Shown here piece after piece: positions 27,075 to 39,589 of a stretch of DNA of 64,000 nt. Each line of letters begins with the position of its first letter. The first letter of the stretch is position 1. The notes under the pieces were generated by a model. The model was given only the letters and a program-made list of their open reading frames with translations. It was not told the origin of the DNA and did not search any database. This DNA is from Acestrorhynchus altus (Eukaryota; Chordata; Actinopteri; Characiformes; Acestrorhynchidae): contig CM067507.1 in assembly GCA_034509495.1 (NCBI GenBank), positions 21,011,121-21,075,120 on the forward strand, in the 5' to 3' direction. The translations under genes and the position numbers were made by a program.

Positions 27075-28320
27075 CTAATTAAAAACTTGATGGTAAGCAG
27101 ATGATGGAATTAAATAAATCCATATACTGGCTTGAACCAAGTTTTGTTCTTCTTACAACATCTTGAGTATTGCAACCCAGGATGGCTTTTTGTGGTGGGT
27201 GAGGATGACTAATAGATACTATCTGTTGTCTCTAACTGTTCACATGCAAGGCTTATCATGAAGACATATGTTTCTAATTAACTGGCCAATGAATCTACAG
27301 TGATTAAAAACAGATTATACTAATTATACTAGTTTGTACACACACACTGACATAGTACTGACATGACATGACCATGCTGCTCTGCCTCAAAATGGTGAGC
27401 TACAGTCAATAAGTATAAACCTGGAAAAATCGAGCCGTGATGTGTTAGAAAAATGGCCAGTCAGCATAGCAACAATGTTGGTGTACTTAATAAACATTAA
27501 CTTATTTGACCTGTCTTGGCTTTTCTCTTGGCCAAAGCACTGATCTGTTCACTACAGCAAAACCAACACAACATAAATGAGTCAGCAGACAGGAGTCAAT
27601 CTTATTAATCTTCTCTCCATTTCTGCAACTCAACTAGTGCTTGGTAGGTTTGCTTTTTTGGGTTTTCACTCCTTGAGCATCAGGGGCCCTCTTCTAAGAA
27701 AAAAGAAGAAATCCCTGCACCAATGCAACAAAAACAGGAAATGTTGTAATATCTGTGATCTCACAGTGGTAAAGCAGACGTTGGTGTGTGAATGTGAATC
27801 TTGGGTATGTGAAATTTAATCCTCAATCTGAATGTAAATGTAGCCTTCTGCCAATAGTTATTAAATTAGGTATATTAGTTTAGTAAATTGTAAAATGATT
27901 CTGTGTAAAGGTGTCTCATTCAAAACTCTAAACTCAGTCACTCAGCTGCTAATTGGCTTCAACATCTTCCTGAAGTAGTAAACCACAGCAGATAATCAAA
28001 AAGCAGAGAAAAAGAAATACCCATCCAATGAAAAGAGAAAAAGAATGCTCCATGCTAATAAAACACATTATCTTATTAGAGTGAAGCTGCAGCTTTTTCC
28101 CTCATCTCTCTGCTAATTACCAATAATGGATGGAATGCTTGGCATGGGTCATTGCATGCTTTTTGCTGCTAACCTTGCTCTGATAGGGAAGCGAGGGTGG
28201 TTTGAGTCAGTGTGCATACTCTGCATACTGTGCATAAACTACACTATGTACTGTTCCTAAGAGACCATAAACAAGATTTGACACATAACCCTAAAATAAA
28301 ATTTATATGGTTATATAAAG
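27075..28320. other. No gene; possible conserved noncoding block at 28,040-28,190
   Basis: Mostly AT-rich unique sequence. 28,040-28,190 is higher in complexity with several TAAT cores (CTAATTACC, GCTAATAAAAC) and could be an enhancer. This is a guess from composition only. Confidence 0.35.
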
Positions 28321-28323
28321 CTG

Positions 28324-28425
28324 TGTTCTTAAAAATAAAGGTGCTACAAAGGTTTGTTTTAGCAATGCCACAGAAAAAAACATTTTTGATTCCATTAAGA
28401 ACCATTTTTAAGAGCTATAAGTATG
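28324..28425. mobile_element. Short MITE (GGTGCTACAAAGG family)
   Basis: Starts TTCTTAAAAATAAAGGTGCT and ends AAGAACCATTTTTAAGAG; the ends are related as inverted repeats. About 100 bp, no coding capacity. Confidence 0.6.
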
Positions 28426-28800
28426 GGCTCTGAGGCAAAGAGGTCTTAACATTTTGATCTAAGGTTTGAATCCCGGGTTATGCTGTTTGCCATCAGCAAC
28501 CAGAGAGAGCTATGGATGTAGTGAAAATGGACATGGAGATGGTGGGTGTAACAATAGAGGAGGCAAGGGATAGGGCAAGATGGAAGCAGATGATCCGCTG
28601 TGGCAACCCATAAAGGGAGCAAACGAAGGAAGAAGAAGAAGAAGCCAAAGTTGGAGAGAGCAAAATTGATCATGCTCTCTCTGGGTGGGTAGATGGCGGT
28701 CTCTTCCCCATCACACCCAAAGCAATTCTGGTGGATGCAGGCATCAGAATCAGAAGCAGAATCAGTATTACTTTATGAATCCCAGAAGGAAATGGCAAAT
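28424..28800 (+). mobile_element. tRNA-derived SINE interrupted by a LINE-tail retroposon
   Basis: SINE head 28,424-28,510 with B box GGTTTGAATCCCGGGTTATG, SINE body resuming at 28,655 (GCAAAATTGATCATGCTC; TCTCTGGGTGGGTAGATG). Between them (28,512-28,645) is a retroposon 3' end: GATGATCCGCTGTGGCAACC, CATAAAGGGAGC and a GAAGAAGAAG tail. GAGAGAGC occurs on both sides and may be part of the target-site duplication. Confidence 0.65.
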
Positions 28801-28836
28801 TATTACAGCGGCACCCATCTATATTAAATACAACTA

Positions 28837-28839
<3 letters not shown>

Positions 28840-28902
<63 letters not shown>
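28840..28902. repeat. (AAT)n microsatellite
   Basis: About 20 AAT units. Confidence 0.95.
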
Positions 28903-28904
<2 letters not shown>

Positions 28905-29409
28905 CAGAGTAATATAAAGCATAAGGAGAATAAACACTTTGAATACACAGAACAAACTCTTTGGAAATATATTCACATGTTAAGATACTTATGAAACAGT
29001 AGTGTCTGTGATAATAAACAAATATGAACATCCTGTGTATTGTAGTTCAAAAGTATTAATGCTCAGATAAGCAATTAACAATTAACAAACTGCACAAGTG
29101 AATTTTAGTGGTTCATAGTGGTCACCGATTAAAGGAGGAGTTATAGAGTGTGAATTACCTCCTCCTGTGGTGGGATGAGTTGTGCACTGAAAGTGCTCCA
29201 CTGTCTGTTATCCATTGTATCAGAGCTGGTAACTTGGCATTTTCCTCTGAGCTTGTTGGCTTCCCAGTAATGAAGCAATGGAGTTGGGTAATTGGCACTT
29301 CCAAATGGGGTGGGAAATTGGGACAAAAAACATATGAAAAACCTTTAAATGGGTAAAGAACAATTATATGGGCTTGTTTACATTTTTAAATGTTCTTGTC
29401 AGGGATGGG

Positions 29410-30650
29410 TGCTGAAACAGGAATAGTAATAATTAATAATACACAGAACATGAAACAAACCAAAGCAGAAACAAAACAACTATATGGAAAATTCTAACAT
29501 ACTAACATAACACACAATATTAGACAGGTAGACAAGACTGACTGAAACAAGGGATCTTATATACACAGAGAACATTAACCACAACCGGGACATGATAATG
29601 AAGAAACAGGGTTAAAAATCAGGAGAGGGGCTGGAAATGGAATAGGAACAGACAGGACTAGACACGGACAAGAGACCATCTTGACAATGATTGAGGAACA
29701 ATAGGAGACAAAACTGGAGATACACATGACAACACTGGAGACTGGACCAGGGGATTGGGAGACATAACAGTAGACTGGGCAGTGGACAAACCTAGACACA
29801 AGTATGGAGACTGGGAAACATTGGAAATACCAGATGGGTCTGGGAACCAGACAGAGACACATCAGATGAGACAGGAAACAGGACTTGGGAAAAAGGAGAC
29901 TTAACATGGGGCACATGAGACAGAACAGGAGATACAAAAGACTTGGAGACTTGGATTGGAGACTGGACAGATGATTGAGCAACATGAGACATTACAGGAC
30001 TGGGTACTGTGTCTAGGATAAACACACAGACTGGGACTGACACAAACACAGTGACAGGGATGGGGCATTGACAAGGGAACAGGGACTAGAACAGACAAGG
30101 GAACTAGAACAGGAACAGACACTGGTAGAAGGATAACACTGGACAGTGAGTACAATGTATGTGAGGACATGGGTATGGGCCTAAAACTGGCTAATGTCAC
30201 AGTAGTCCTTGGAGTTAGACTGGAGGCATTTCGAAACTGTCCTTGAGTCAAGGATGACTTGGACTGGGGTGCAGATGTGGTTGCTGGTGCAGCCACCTCA
30301 GAAACCACAGGGACAGTGGTGACGGGTTTTGCCCTAGATGGTGGAAACATGGATGGCGGACTCTGCTGGACTCTGGACAAGAACACTGCTGGTAGGTAGT
30401 AGGCTCCACACACTGGACAGGAACATGGGTGGCAGACTCTGCCTCCTGGAAATTGTCTGTAGGCTCTGACTCCTGAACAGATGTGTCTGTGGGAAGCTCT
30501 GCCCTCTGGGCCAGTGTGCCTGTGGGAATTAACCACAGCTGAGACATGATAACATGATAAGGGGCTGGACTACAAATCAGACACAGCTGGAAATGGGTGG
30601 AGACAAGACCAAGATGGGGAGATATACAGGAGACAGGAGATGACCAGGAC
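29410..30650 (-). repeat. T/C-rich retroelement-like repeat, minus-strand copy
   Basis: Minus strand carries many CCAGTCTCC and CCTGTC-type units (29,640-30,250) flanked by a promoter-like end with TATATAAG (about 29,560) and CCCTGTTTC. A second related end (GTGTCTGATTTGTAG, near 30,570) lies beyond. Long minus-strand frames, up to 211 residues at 29,901-30,536, are rich in Ser, Pro, Val and Cys and match no family I know. Confidence 0.45.
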
Positions 30651-30674
30651 AGATACATGAGTTCTGCACACACA

Positions 30675-31110
30675 CATACAGGGGTTAGACAATGACACTG
30701 AAACACCTGTCATTGTAGTGTGGGAGGGTTAATGGCTAAATTGGACCAGCCTGGTGGCCAATCTTCATTAACTGCACATTGCACCAGTAAGAGCAGAGTG
30801 TGAAGGTGCAATTAACAGGTAAGAGCACAGTTTTACAACATTATGGGTGACATACCAGAGTTCAAAAGAGGACAAATTGTCTCTTTTGAAAAAATCTGGG
30901 ACAAAGACAGCAAGTCTTTGTGATGTATCAAGAGCCACTGTATCCAGGGTAATGTCAGCATACCACCAAGAAGGACAAACCACATCCAACAGGATTAACT
31001 GTGGATGCAAGAGGATGCTATCTGAAAGGGATGTTCAGGTGCTAACCCAGATTGTATCCAAAACAAACGAATTGAAGCTGTATTGGCCACAAAAGGAGGC
31101 CCTAGTACAT
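30675..31110 (+). mobile_element. Tc1-like transposon, 5' part
   Basis: Left terminal region GGGGTTAGACAATGACACTG, then CCAGCCTGGTGGCCAATCTT. The frame beginning near 30,847 reads GTKTASLCDVSRATVSRVMS, a helix-turn-helix DNA-binding domain of a Tc1 transposase, then LSERDVQVLTQIVSK. One frameshift lies before it (GDIPEFKRGQIVSF in another frame). The catalytic domain and right end are missing. Confidence 0.75.
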
Positions 31111-31224
31111 TATACACATGAATCATTGTGGTCTAAATCCAAGTGTTTCAGTTTCATTGTCCAAATCTTGTATATCCCTTTAACAAACATGGTTTTTAAT
31201 GAACAAATGCTTATCTTTCATCGC

Positions 31225-31520
31225 TCACATAACCCACAGTAGCACCTTTCTTTTTTAAAGTGTACAAGAGGGTTTTCCTTGATTTATGTAGTCATATGGG
31301 TCTTTAAGTTGGCATGGTTCTAAACAGAATTGTTGCCTTTAAAAGAGAACACTTAAAGAAGTGTTTCTCAACCTTGGTCCTGGAGGCACCCCTGGACCCA
31401 GGGTTTAGAAATGCTGCCTTAAAGAACCCTTTTTTGAAGAGTGGTATCTCAAATCTTAAAACCTAGCATGGCTTTTTTAGTTTATAGAGCTATTGTCATT
31501 ACATATAGGGGTGGATAAAA
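31225..31520. repeat. MITE fragments
   Basis: GTAGCACCTTTCTTTTTTAA at 31,230 is the same MITE end as at 4,345. At 31,362-31,425 is another dispersed motif, TTTCTCAACCTTGGTCCTGG and AGGCACCCCTGGACCC. Confidence 0.5.
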
Positions 31521-31539
31521 TTGCAAATTTTATTACAAG

Positions 31540-31880
31540 TAAACAGAAAAAGCAAGCAAAACACTGATACACTAAAACATCAACAAACAAATGAATTCAA
31601 AGAAAGGCAGAAAAAAACCTATACAAACACAGAACTAGATATATGCACAGACTGACAAACACAGACAAAGACAAAGGGGCAGGGCCAAAATAGGGAACAC
31701 CTGGGCACACTAAGAACTGGGCGGGCCAAAGGCAGAGACAAGGTAGGATACAGAGACACTGTGCAGACAGGCTCCTGTGTAAAACTGCACATGATGGACC
31801 AAAGCAAACAGTGACACAGACTGAGACAGACAGGAAGGTAAAACCAAAGAATAGGGCAAATACAGGGGAATATCCTGAAA
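31540..31880 (-). repeat. LTR-like fragment
   Basis: Minus strand: CTTTGGCCCGCCCAGTTCTT, GTGCCCAGGTGTTCCCTATT and GTGCATATATCTAG. Resembles a retroelement promoter end but has no coding part. Confidence 0.3.
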
Positions 31881-31909
31881 ATGCCAGAAGAGTGCCTTTT
31901 TGTTAGCAG

Positions 31910-32040
31910 TTATATTTATTTATTTATTTATTTATTTGTTTGTACATGAATGTGTGTGTATGTATATATTTATTTCTTTGTGCATATGCCTGTATGCATG
32001 TGTGTGTGTGTGTGGGTGTGTGTGTGTGTGTAGTGTTTGT
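31910..32040. repeat. (TTTA)n and (TG)n microsatellites
   Basis: About seven TTTA units at 31,912-31,939, then imperfect TG-rich sequence to 32,035. Confidence 0.85.
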
Positions 32041-32399
32041 ATGTTTGCATGTATGCATGTACATGTAACAGCTGGTTCTCTTCCAATGCAACACTTTTTG
32101 CTAAAACATTTTCAATGTATATGAACATGATTAATAATATACAAACAACCTGCAAATCTCAACTACAAATGCAAATCTAAAATCTCCAGCACCTTCCATT
32201 TATGAAAAATCAGCTGAATCTCAAGTGCAGTGAGTGCCAAGTGAACACCTTACCCCACCGGCGGGATTAACTAGAACACACTTCACACTTCTCACTGCAA
32301 GTTGCAGACTCATCAGTTACCAATCAACAAAAGCCAGCATTTAGTAACATAACAGTATCAAATCAGTAACTGAACAACAAAATGTATAAACGGGCTGCA

Positions 32400-32660
32400 A
32401 AGGGACCTGGGATTGTGGCTTCAATTTGTGATGCTGTCTGTGAGGAGTTTTGTGTGTCCATGTGGGATTCCTCCGGGTATACTGGTTTCCTCCCATCTCC
32501 CAAACATGCACATGGTAGGTGAATTTCTAAGTTGCTCCCGGGTGTAAGGTGTGTGTGTGTGTGTGGTACTCTGCAGTGGACTGCTGCCCTGTCCAGAGGT
32601 AAATCCTTGCTTGCGTCTGATGACTCCAGGATCCATCGAGACCCTATTTAGGACAAATGA
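32400..32660 (+). mobile_element. SINE fragment (TTCCTCCGGGT family)
   Basis: Contains TTCCTCCGGGTATACTGGTT, TCCTCCCATCTCCCAAACAT and GGACTGCTGCCCTGTCCAGA, the conserved body of a widespread teleost SINE. The head is missing. Confidence 0.65.
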
Positions 32661-33164
32661 TTGAATGACTGACTGATTGACAGCAGACAAAAGGTCCAAA
32701 ATCTGATATTCTTTATCATATTTGACAGATGTGTTTAAACAAAAAACACAAAATATGACATTTTCACTTTCAATTTGAGTCATATATGTGGGGGTGAAAT
32801 GCAATTAATTTCTGACTCCAAATCAGAATTTGTGAGCAGCAGTGAGCAATTTTCAATGGCAGGATAGAGAGTTAACAGTCATTGAGATAAACAAAATTAG
32901 AAGGCACAATGCAACCTCTGTGCTTGAAGAAATTTCTAAAGAAATAACTGGATGTGGCCACAGGAGAATGTGGCAGCTGTAGCATCAAAGGAAAACATAA
33001 AGCTTTAAAGCAAGAATAACGTGCCCTTCTTACAACAAGCTTGAAAGCATTCAGTGATAAGATCAGATGTCAGACATTGAAATTGATTGATAGCTCCTGT
33101 GATACTGGCAAAAAAAAAACTGATCTTTTTGTGCATCTAGGAACTTGATCTGTTTAAAAGAATG

Positions 33165-33375
33165 TGATATAGGTCACTACTCTAAATTGCCCTGGTGTGA
33201 ATGAGTGTGTTTGTGTGTGTATGAATATATGTCTGTATGACCAGATTGGTACTCTATCCTGAGTGAGCACCCCAGTGCTCAATGGAGTCCTCCAGTGGTT
33301 GGTCATTTCAAGTAAACAGTATGCTGTGCGTGATTGGCTGCTGCTTCCCATTGGTGTGTTGTTAGATATATAAGT
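33165..33375 (+). mobile_element. SINE tail fragment
   Basis: CTCTAAATTGCCCTGGTGTG, ATGAGTGTGTTTGTGTG and ATTGGTACTCTATCCTG resemble the SINE body at 32,520-32,600 in a diverged form. Confidence 0.45.
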
Positions 33376-33819
33376 CTAACTAATATATCAGTACCTGAAG
33401 CCTGTTTAGATTTAAACTCAACAAACCTATTGTCAAAAATAAAATGTTTTTTATCAGAACTTTAGTCACTATTTTTATGTTATGTATGCTAGTGTCTCAA
33501 ACTTCTGTATGACTCGTACATCAGCTTTAACCCAAATGTAGGTTTATTAAAAAAAAAAAAGCAGTTTAGAGCTGTTGGAAAATGTACTCCACACCAAAGC
33601 CTCTTTTCAAATTAATGGACAATAATAAGAAAAAATCTTGTTACTCTCAGAGCAATGTAGAGTGATGTTGTTATTTTCCTGTATTAATTTGAATCTGTGT
33701 GAAAGGCCCCACTATCGGGACGTTTTATGATTTTTTTGAAAACTGAACTAACTTCTCAAATTACTTATTTGCAGCAAACAAACAAAGGTTTGGGACAAGA
33801 ACTTAGAAACAGTCCATAT

Positions 33820-34150
33820 GACAAGTGTAACAGCTTGTAAACATTTCTTGTAACCAGCTAAAAGTCTTTGGGAGATTTGTGTTTGTGAAAAGTGTTTGGG
33901 AGATTTTCAGCCATTCTTCTGTGTGAAAGGCTTCTAATTTTATGGAAGTCTTTGGGCAATTTGCAGACACTGCTCTTTATGGGACTAGTCACAGATTTCA
34001 GATTATGCTTAGGTTAGGGGGTTGTGAAGGCCATGGTAAAACCAGTTTGTGCTTCTTGTGGCAGTTGACCAGGGACGCTTAGGATCTTTATGCTGCTGTA
34101 GAAGCCATACTAGATGTATCAAAGATCATTGAACCATTACTTGCCATAGT
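33820..34150 (-). mobile_element. Tc1-like remnant
   Basis: Plus strand shows the reverse complement of transposase: TTCTTGTAACCAGCTAAAAG, GGTTAGGGGGTTGTGAAGGC, CATGGTAAAACC, ATGCTGCTGTAGAAGCCATA. Heavily decayed; ends not found. Confidence 0.55.
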
Positions 34151-34159
34151 GAACTTATT

Positions 34160-35640
34160 AACTTGGGATACATGTATAAATCACTTAAATCTGCAATTAT
34201 TAATTCAATTTTGAAGATGCCAAACCTTGACCCACATGAGCTTGCTAATTATAGGCCAATAGCAAACCTTCCCTTCTTAGCAAATATTTTAGAAAAGGTA
34301 GTGTCAGAACAGCTGTGCACCTATCTCCACAACAAAAATATGAATTAAGTTTTCCAGTCTGGCTTTAGACCCATTCATAGCACCAAAACTGCTTAGGTAA
34401 AATTCACAAATGACCTGTATCTCTTGCTTAATAGTAATTGCAATGCTATTCTAGTGCTATTGAAACTTAGTGCTGCATTTGACACTATTGATCACTGTAT
34501 TCTGCTTGAAAGGCTGGAAAATTGTGTAGGCATTAAAGGTTTAGTAGGCATCAACTGGTTTAGATCTTATCTGACTAACCGTCACCAATGTGTTAATGTT
34601 CTCATCACACCATGGTAAAATATGATGCTCCTCATCCATCCTGGGGGGCCGTTACTGTTCTCTCTTTACTTGCTGCTGCTGGGTAAAGTAATCAAAAAGA
34701 ATGGCACTGACTTTCATTGTTATGCCGATGACACCCAGCTTTACATATCAACTAAACCAAATGAGGATCATTGTCTCAAGTGGAATGTCAAACTGTCTTA
34801 AAGAAATTAAAAACTGGATGACTCACTAAATTCTGATTACAGAGGTTTATATACTGGAGCCCAATATAACTAATATTGCTATAAGATAGATCTACATAGT
34901 TTTTCATTTATACCCAGCTCCACCATAAAAAAAACCTAGGGGTTGTTTTTGACACAATTCTTTCATTGTCCAATGCTGAGATACTGGGGCATGCCTTCAT
35001 AACCTCAAGGCTGGACTATTGCATGCCCCTCTGGCAGGTAGTTCAGGAAAATCAATGCAAAAGCTCCAATTAGTCCAAAATGCAGCTGCTAGAGTTCTCA
35101 CCAGGGCTAAGAAATTTGATCACATTAGTCCAGTTGTCTGATTCCTTTTTTGGCTACCTCTTCTGCATTGACTATAAAATACTGCTTTTAACATACAAGT
35201 CGCTCAGTGTTTTAGCCCCACAGATGTCGGCCTACCGACTGTCCCTTGAATTAGTAAAAACACTGGAGAGGAATGAGCATTCTCTTCTAAAGTTTTTCAC
35301 ACAGGTTTTTGGTTAGCCCCTTCTTTACAGACTGTCTTTCTGCTGTCTTTTCTGCTCTGTTTTACACTGATTACAGGTTTTTGTTCATTACTGCAGTTCC
35401 TACTAAGCCACCTTTACAGGCCCTTCACCAGATTATCTATGCTTACCTGTGTCTGTGCTATCCGGTGTCAACCAGTGGAGGATGGGTTCCGCTTTTGAGC
35501 CTTGGATGCTCTCAAGGTTTCTTCCTCCTAGCCTGAGGGAGTTTTTCCTCTCTGCTGTTGCCCGCTGGCTTGCTCACCTGAGGCTTGGACCTAGATTTCT
35601 TTGAAGCTGCTTTGTGACAATGCCTCCTAATATAGCTGGG
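34160..35640 (+). mobile_element. LINE, L2/CR1-like, 5'-truncated with many breaks
   Basis: 34,163-34,348 reads SAIINSILKMPNLDPHELAN and YRPIANLPFLANILEKVV (reverse-transcriptase fingers). 34,424-34,618 reads KLSAAFDTIDHCILLERLE and NWFRSYLTNRHQCV. A YADDTQLY-type active site is visible at 34,720-34,745 (CYADDTQLYIS in frame). C-terminal pieces follow at 35,080-35,316. The 3' UTR (TCAAGGTTTCTTCCTCCTAG) matches 1,290-1,400. Multiple stops: dead. Confidence 0.8.
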
Positions 35641-35979
35641 CGAATGCTTCATATTTTTAAACTGCCCTTTGCTAAGCTGCATTAACATAGTCTGTCTTGG
35701 TGCGGTAGCATTTCAGACCAGTGAGTCTATGTAATATAACTATCTGACACCAAACATGTTACTGCAGTTTCTTTACTGAATGCTATTTTCACTATTATCT
35801 AAAGGTTGTCTAGACTAGAAATAGTTTCAAAGAACACATTTGTGGGTATAGATAGGTCAACTGTCAGCTATGCTGCTGTGAAACATCTACTGCATATCTG
35901 TGAGTAAAGCTATAGTGGGAAATAGCACAGTCTCTTTGTGCACTTTATAGCGGTCTCAGGGATAGCTGGACAGTACAGG

Positions 35980-36018
<39 letters not shown>
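35980..36018. repeat. (TG)n microsatellite
   Basis: About 19 TG units; purine-rich unique sequence follows to 36,370. Confidence 0.95.
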
Positions 36019-36599
36019 TCCAGGGAGGTGGGTGTATGGGCAAGGGGAAGTGGGAGCAGACAAGCTTGGACTCACGCTTCTGCTCCATACAAGCATCCAA
36101 TCCAGTCCTATCTAGTACCTGTCACAGGCTGGCTACAAAATGGAATTGACTATTGATTTCCCTCTTACCACAGGTCAGTGGCACTGGCAGGGCTGTATGC
36201 TGGGAGATGTTGGGTGTGAGAGGGAGGACATGCGAGGGGTGGTGGTGGTGGAGCGGGGACAGAGAGAAAACTACACTCTTATTAACAACACCAGTCCTCT
36301 AGGAGTTGCAAGGGAGAAAGACTGGAAGCAATGTGACCAAGCTGTAGATTGCAGTGGAGGGTTATAAACAGGGTGGAAATTAGGGCTGTATGTTTAATTG
36401 TTTTATTGTCACTGCAAGTTTCTGCAATAAGCACATCAAATATAAGCATATACTATTATATCTAAATTACAATTATAACATCTAACATGGTCATTCAGCA
36501 AATACTGATTAGACATAACACACTCCTGTACTTGAGTAAATGTATACATAACCCCAATGTGGTTACATATTAATAATAATAATATAAAAATGTTGTCTT

Positions 36600-37080
36600 A
36601 ATGAATTTTTCCACCAGCCAGGTTTGCTTGTTTTCATAGTTTGACATACTTTTTGGTCAATTTCTCTTTATTTGAGTGAATTTAAATATCTGTATGAATT
36701 GTTGATAAGAAGAAAAATTACTAGCTCCTACTTTTCTTTTGCCCAGAAAGACTAAGAAACACTTCATATCCAAGAATTCTGTTGGAAATTAATCATCCAG
36801 AGAGTTTTTTAGTTGAAATGCAATAATTTTGATTAATTATTAGATTGACAAGATTATAATACTTTATTCAAATTACTTGACAGTGGTCCAAATAAAATAA
36901 ATAACTAAAAAATAACCTGAATGTCCTTTAGTTTTTTGTCATAAATGTATTTTTCAGTATTGTTCCTTCTCAGTACATTTATTCCTATTCTTAGAGCAAA
37001 TAGCCCCCTCCTTCTCATTTTTTTCTATAACCCAATATCTGGGCCAGTGATGTCAATAACTCAGCCACCTCTTTCTGATC
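36600..37080. repeat. Dispersed repeat, copy 2 (pair with 6,480-6,975)
   Basis: Same block order as 6,480-6,975, including TCATAGTTTGACATACTTTT and a CTATAACCCAATATCTGGGC end. Confidence 0.5.
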
Positions 37081-37084
37081 AGCT

Positions 37085-38970
37085 GGAATTAAAAATACTT
37101 TCAAGCTCCACTGTAGAAGAAAACCAGGGTAACCAGAAGAAACCCTTGCAGACACATTAAACTCCTCACAGACAGAGAGTGGATCGAGAATCATACCAAC
37201 AACCCCAGGTCTTTGGGGCTGTGTGACACACTCAAACCTACTGTGCCACCATGCTCATGTAAGAAAGCTAAGGAAAAAGAACACATATACACATGCAGTA
37301 TATTTCTATAGAAAGGTAGCTGTGGTGTACCTCAGATGTAGAATAACATATTTAAAGTACTTTAAAGACTCTGTCTACTGTTTTTTAATATCTAAAACTG
37401 ATTTTATTTTACTAAAGCATTGTAACAGAATAAGCATTTAACAATGTTATATCCAGTGTAAATATATAGTAATAATAAAGTGTAATAATGAAGTATCACT
37501 TCATGACTAGTTCATGTATTCATTGGATCTGACTAATACAACATGTTTCAAGAAAAAAACACAACAACAACACAAATGCTTTGCTGTGTGCTCATCTTAC
37601 AGCATGAAGCTGAAATTACACCTTTAATTAGCAGTTACATTCTGGTGCATGTAGCTTTTGCAGCATTTAAGATGGCTAAACTGGAGAATAACTCCAGCCT
37701 CGTTACTCAGCCTTAATGCCTTTTATGGGTATATTTATACACGTAATTGTACTTTTGGGAATAAAAAAATACATGTGCAGTATCCATAGTACTTGTCTGT
37801 GTGACATCTCATAAACAAAAATAAAAATTAAAGGACAAATCAAGACATTTTTAAATAATAATATTGGAAACTTTATATTTTGTAAACAGTTGCAGTCACA
37901 GCACATTATTAGTAAGATGCCACAGAGCTTTTCATGATTAAAATGTAATTAGCACCCATAGACATTTTTTTTATACATAGTGGTGTTTTAAAGGTTAGCA
38001 ACCCTAAATATCCTTTAATAATAGTAAAGATTCTGAAATTTCACCTTCCAATGCAAAGAGTAATTTATATTGCCTTTAAAGAACCTATCAAATGCACCAG
38101 CACTGAAATGGCAGAGGTTATGATCTAGCATCTGTATTCTTCAACTATGAGCAAGGAAAGGAAAATAAAACTGGTGATGACATTAAAAGGATGGGTCTTT
38201 TCAGCTGTGTTTTACTTTATTAAACAAGACAGGGCTGTGTGCTCACTCTTCCATTAACTATAAGATTGAATAACCTCCTAGAACAGCCACTTAACACTTC
38301 AGGTGAGCTTCCCCGCTGCAGCATTCTTGTTGCTATTTTGTCCTTCCCTCCTACAGCATTCTCCCACACAGCACTCGTTTCGACAAATGATGAATGGCCG
38401 TGCCTTTCCATATTCCCTCTTTTAAGAAAACATAGTTAATTGCCTCACTTTGTTCTGTCACTTACTGTTCCATTTGTGCTAGTGAGAGGTGTTTAAAGTC
38501 AGCTCCCTTTTCAGCGGGATTGATTTATGAACCGCTCAGTGTAACCGTTTTCATCCCACAGTTCCAGCTCTGAAAGGCCCTTTCAGGTGGAGATGAAAGT
38601 CAGAAGTGATGTGAGGTCCATACACAGAGAGGAGAGGAAAAGACCTGCTTTAATTAATCAAACCTGCAGCAAACCCCATTGTGTTCCATACTGTCTCCAC
38701 ACTATCCAGATACAGGGATAACTGACGGTCTACAATTCGTGCTAGGTGTTCAGTGCTGGTGGTTTGACAGACTTTTATCATGTTGGAGTTTGACAGATGA
38801 ACCAGTAGTGAAGTGGATACTGATGGAATAATTATCGTTGTAGACAGTTAAAATGATTTATACATGCTTTTGATATGTCCGCTGTTAGTGTCACAAATTA
38901 GTGAAATCCTAGTCTTTAAAAGCCGTAGCTGTATCACTGAATCTTTCCTTCATGATACTCTTCTCTTCTG
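37085..38970. other. No gene; candidate noncoding elements
   Basis: Unique-looking AT-rich sequence. 37,590-37,730 and 38,220-38,620 are of higher complexity than their surroundings and contain TTAATTAG and CTTTAATTAA sites. No exon supported. Confidence 0.35.
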
Positions 38971-38989
38971 ATCATTCTGATATAAGTAT

Positions 38990-39440
38990 CTGTTCTTAAA
39001 GTAAATGTTCTCTATTAACCTTCCTCACTTGATTGTAGACACCCCTGCCTCCTCAAGATCATTGTTGACTTGAATACATGTTGTGAAGGTGTTTTTCTTC
39101 ACCAAGGATACAATTCTGTGATTGCCTACTTTAATTGACTTCTGTGGTTTTCCAGAGTCTTGGTTTTCTTCCTTTTTAAGAATTCCAGTTGTTGAACTGG
39201 TCATTCCTAATGTTTCTGTTCTCTGATAGGTTTTATGATGGCCTCTTTCAGTCCTTTCACATCAAAACATATTTGTAAAACAAGATGAGAGTTGTTGATG
39301 ATGACACAACTCCATACATTTTATTTCTATATGTATCATTAAATTCTGAGGTAACAGGCCACAAAACAAAAATCAACTGTCCAATTAGGTTTGAATCTGT
39401 GAAAATTTGTCGAATTTGTGTCTGGCATTGCTGAAAGGAT
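38990..39440 (-). mobile_element. DNA transposon remnant
   Basis: Plus strand ATTGACTTCTGTGGTTTTCC, TTCCTTTTTAAGAATTCCAG and GTTTCTGTTCTCTGATAGG resemble the reverse complement of a Tc1/pogo-type transposase HTH region. Only the pattern is recognisable. Confidence 0.4.
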
Positions 39441-39589
39441 AATTTTTTTTGGTAAACTCTTGAATTAAAGGTGAATATTTATGCCAAAATATTAATATAA
39501 ATATAAAATATTCATTTGAAATACAATTAGCTTATGTACAGAAGCATAATTACAAAATGTCCCCTATACAATTACTAAATGAATCCAAC

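Noticed and set aside
29901..30536. 211-residue minus-strand frame as a gene
   Set aside because: Low-complexity Ser/Pro/Val/Cys composition within a repeat array; related arrays at 15.6-16.6 kb do not keep the frame.
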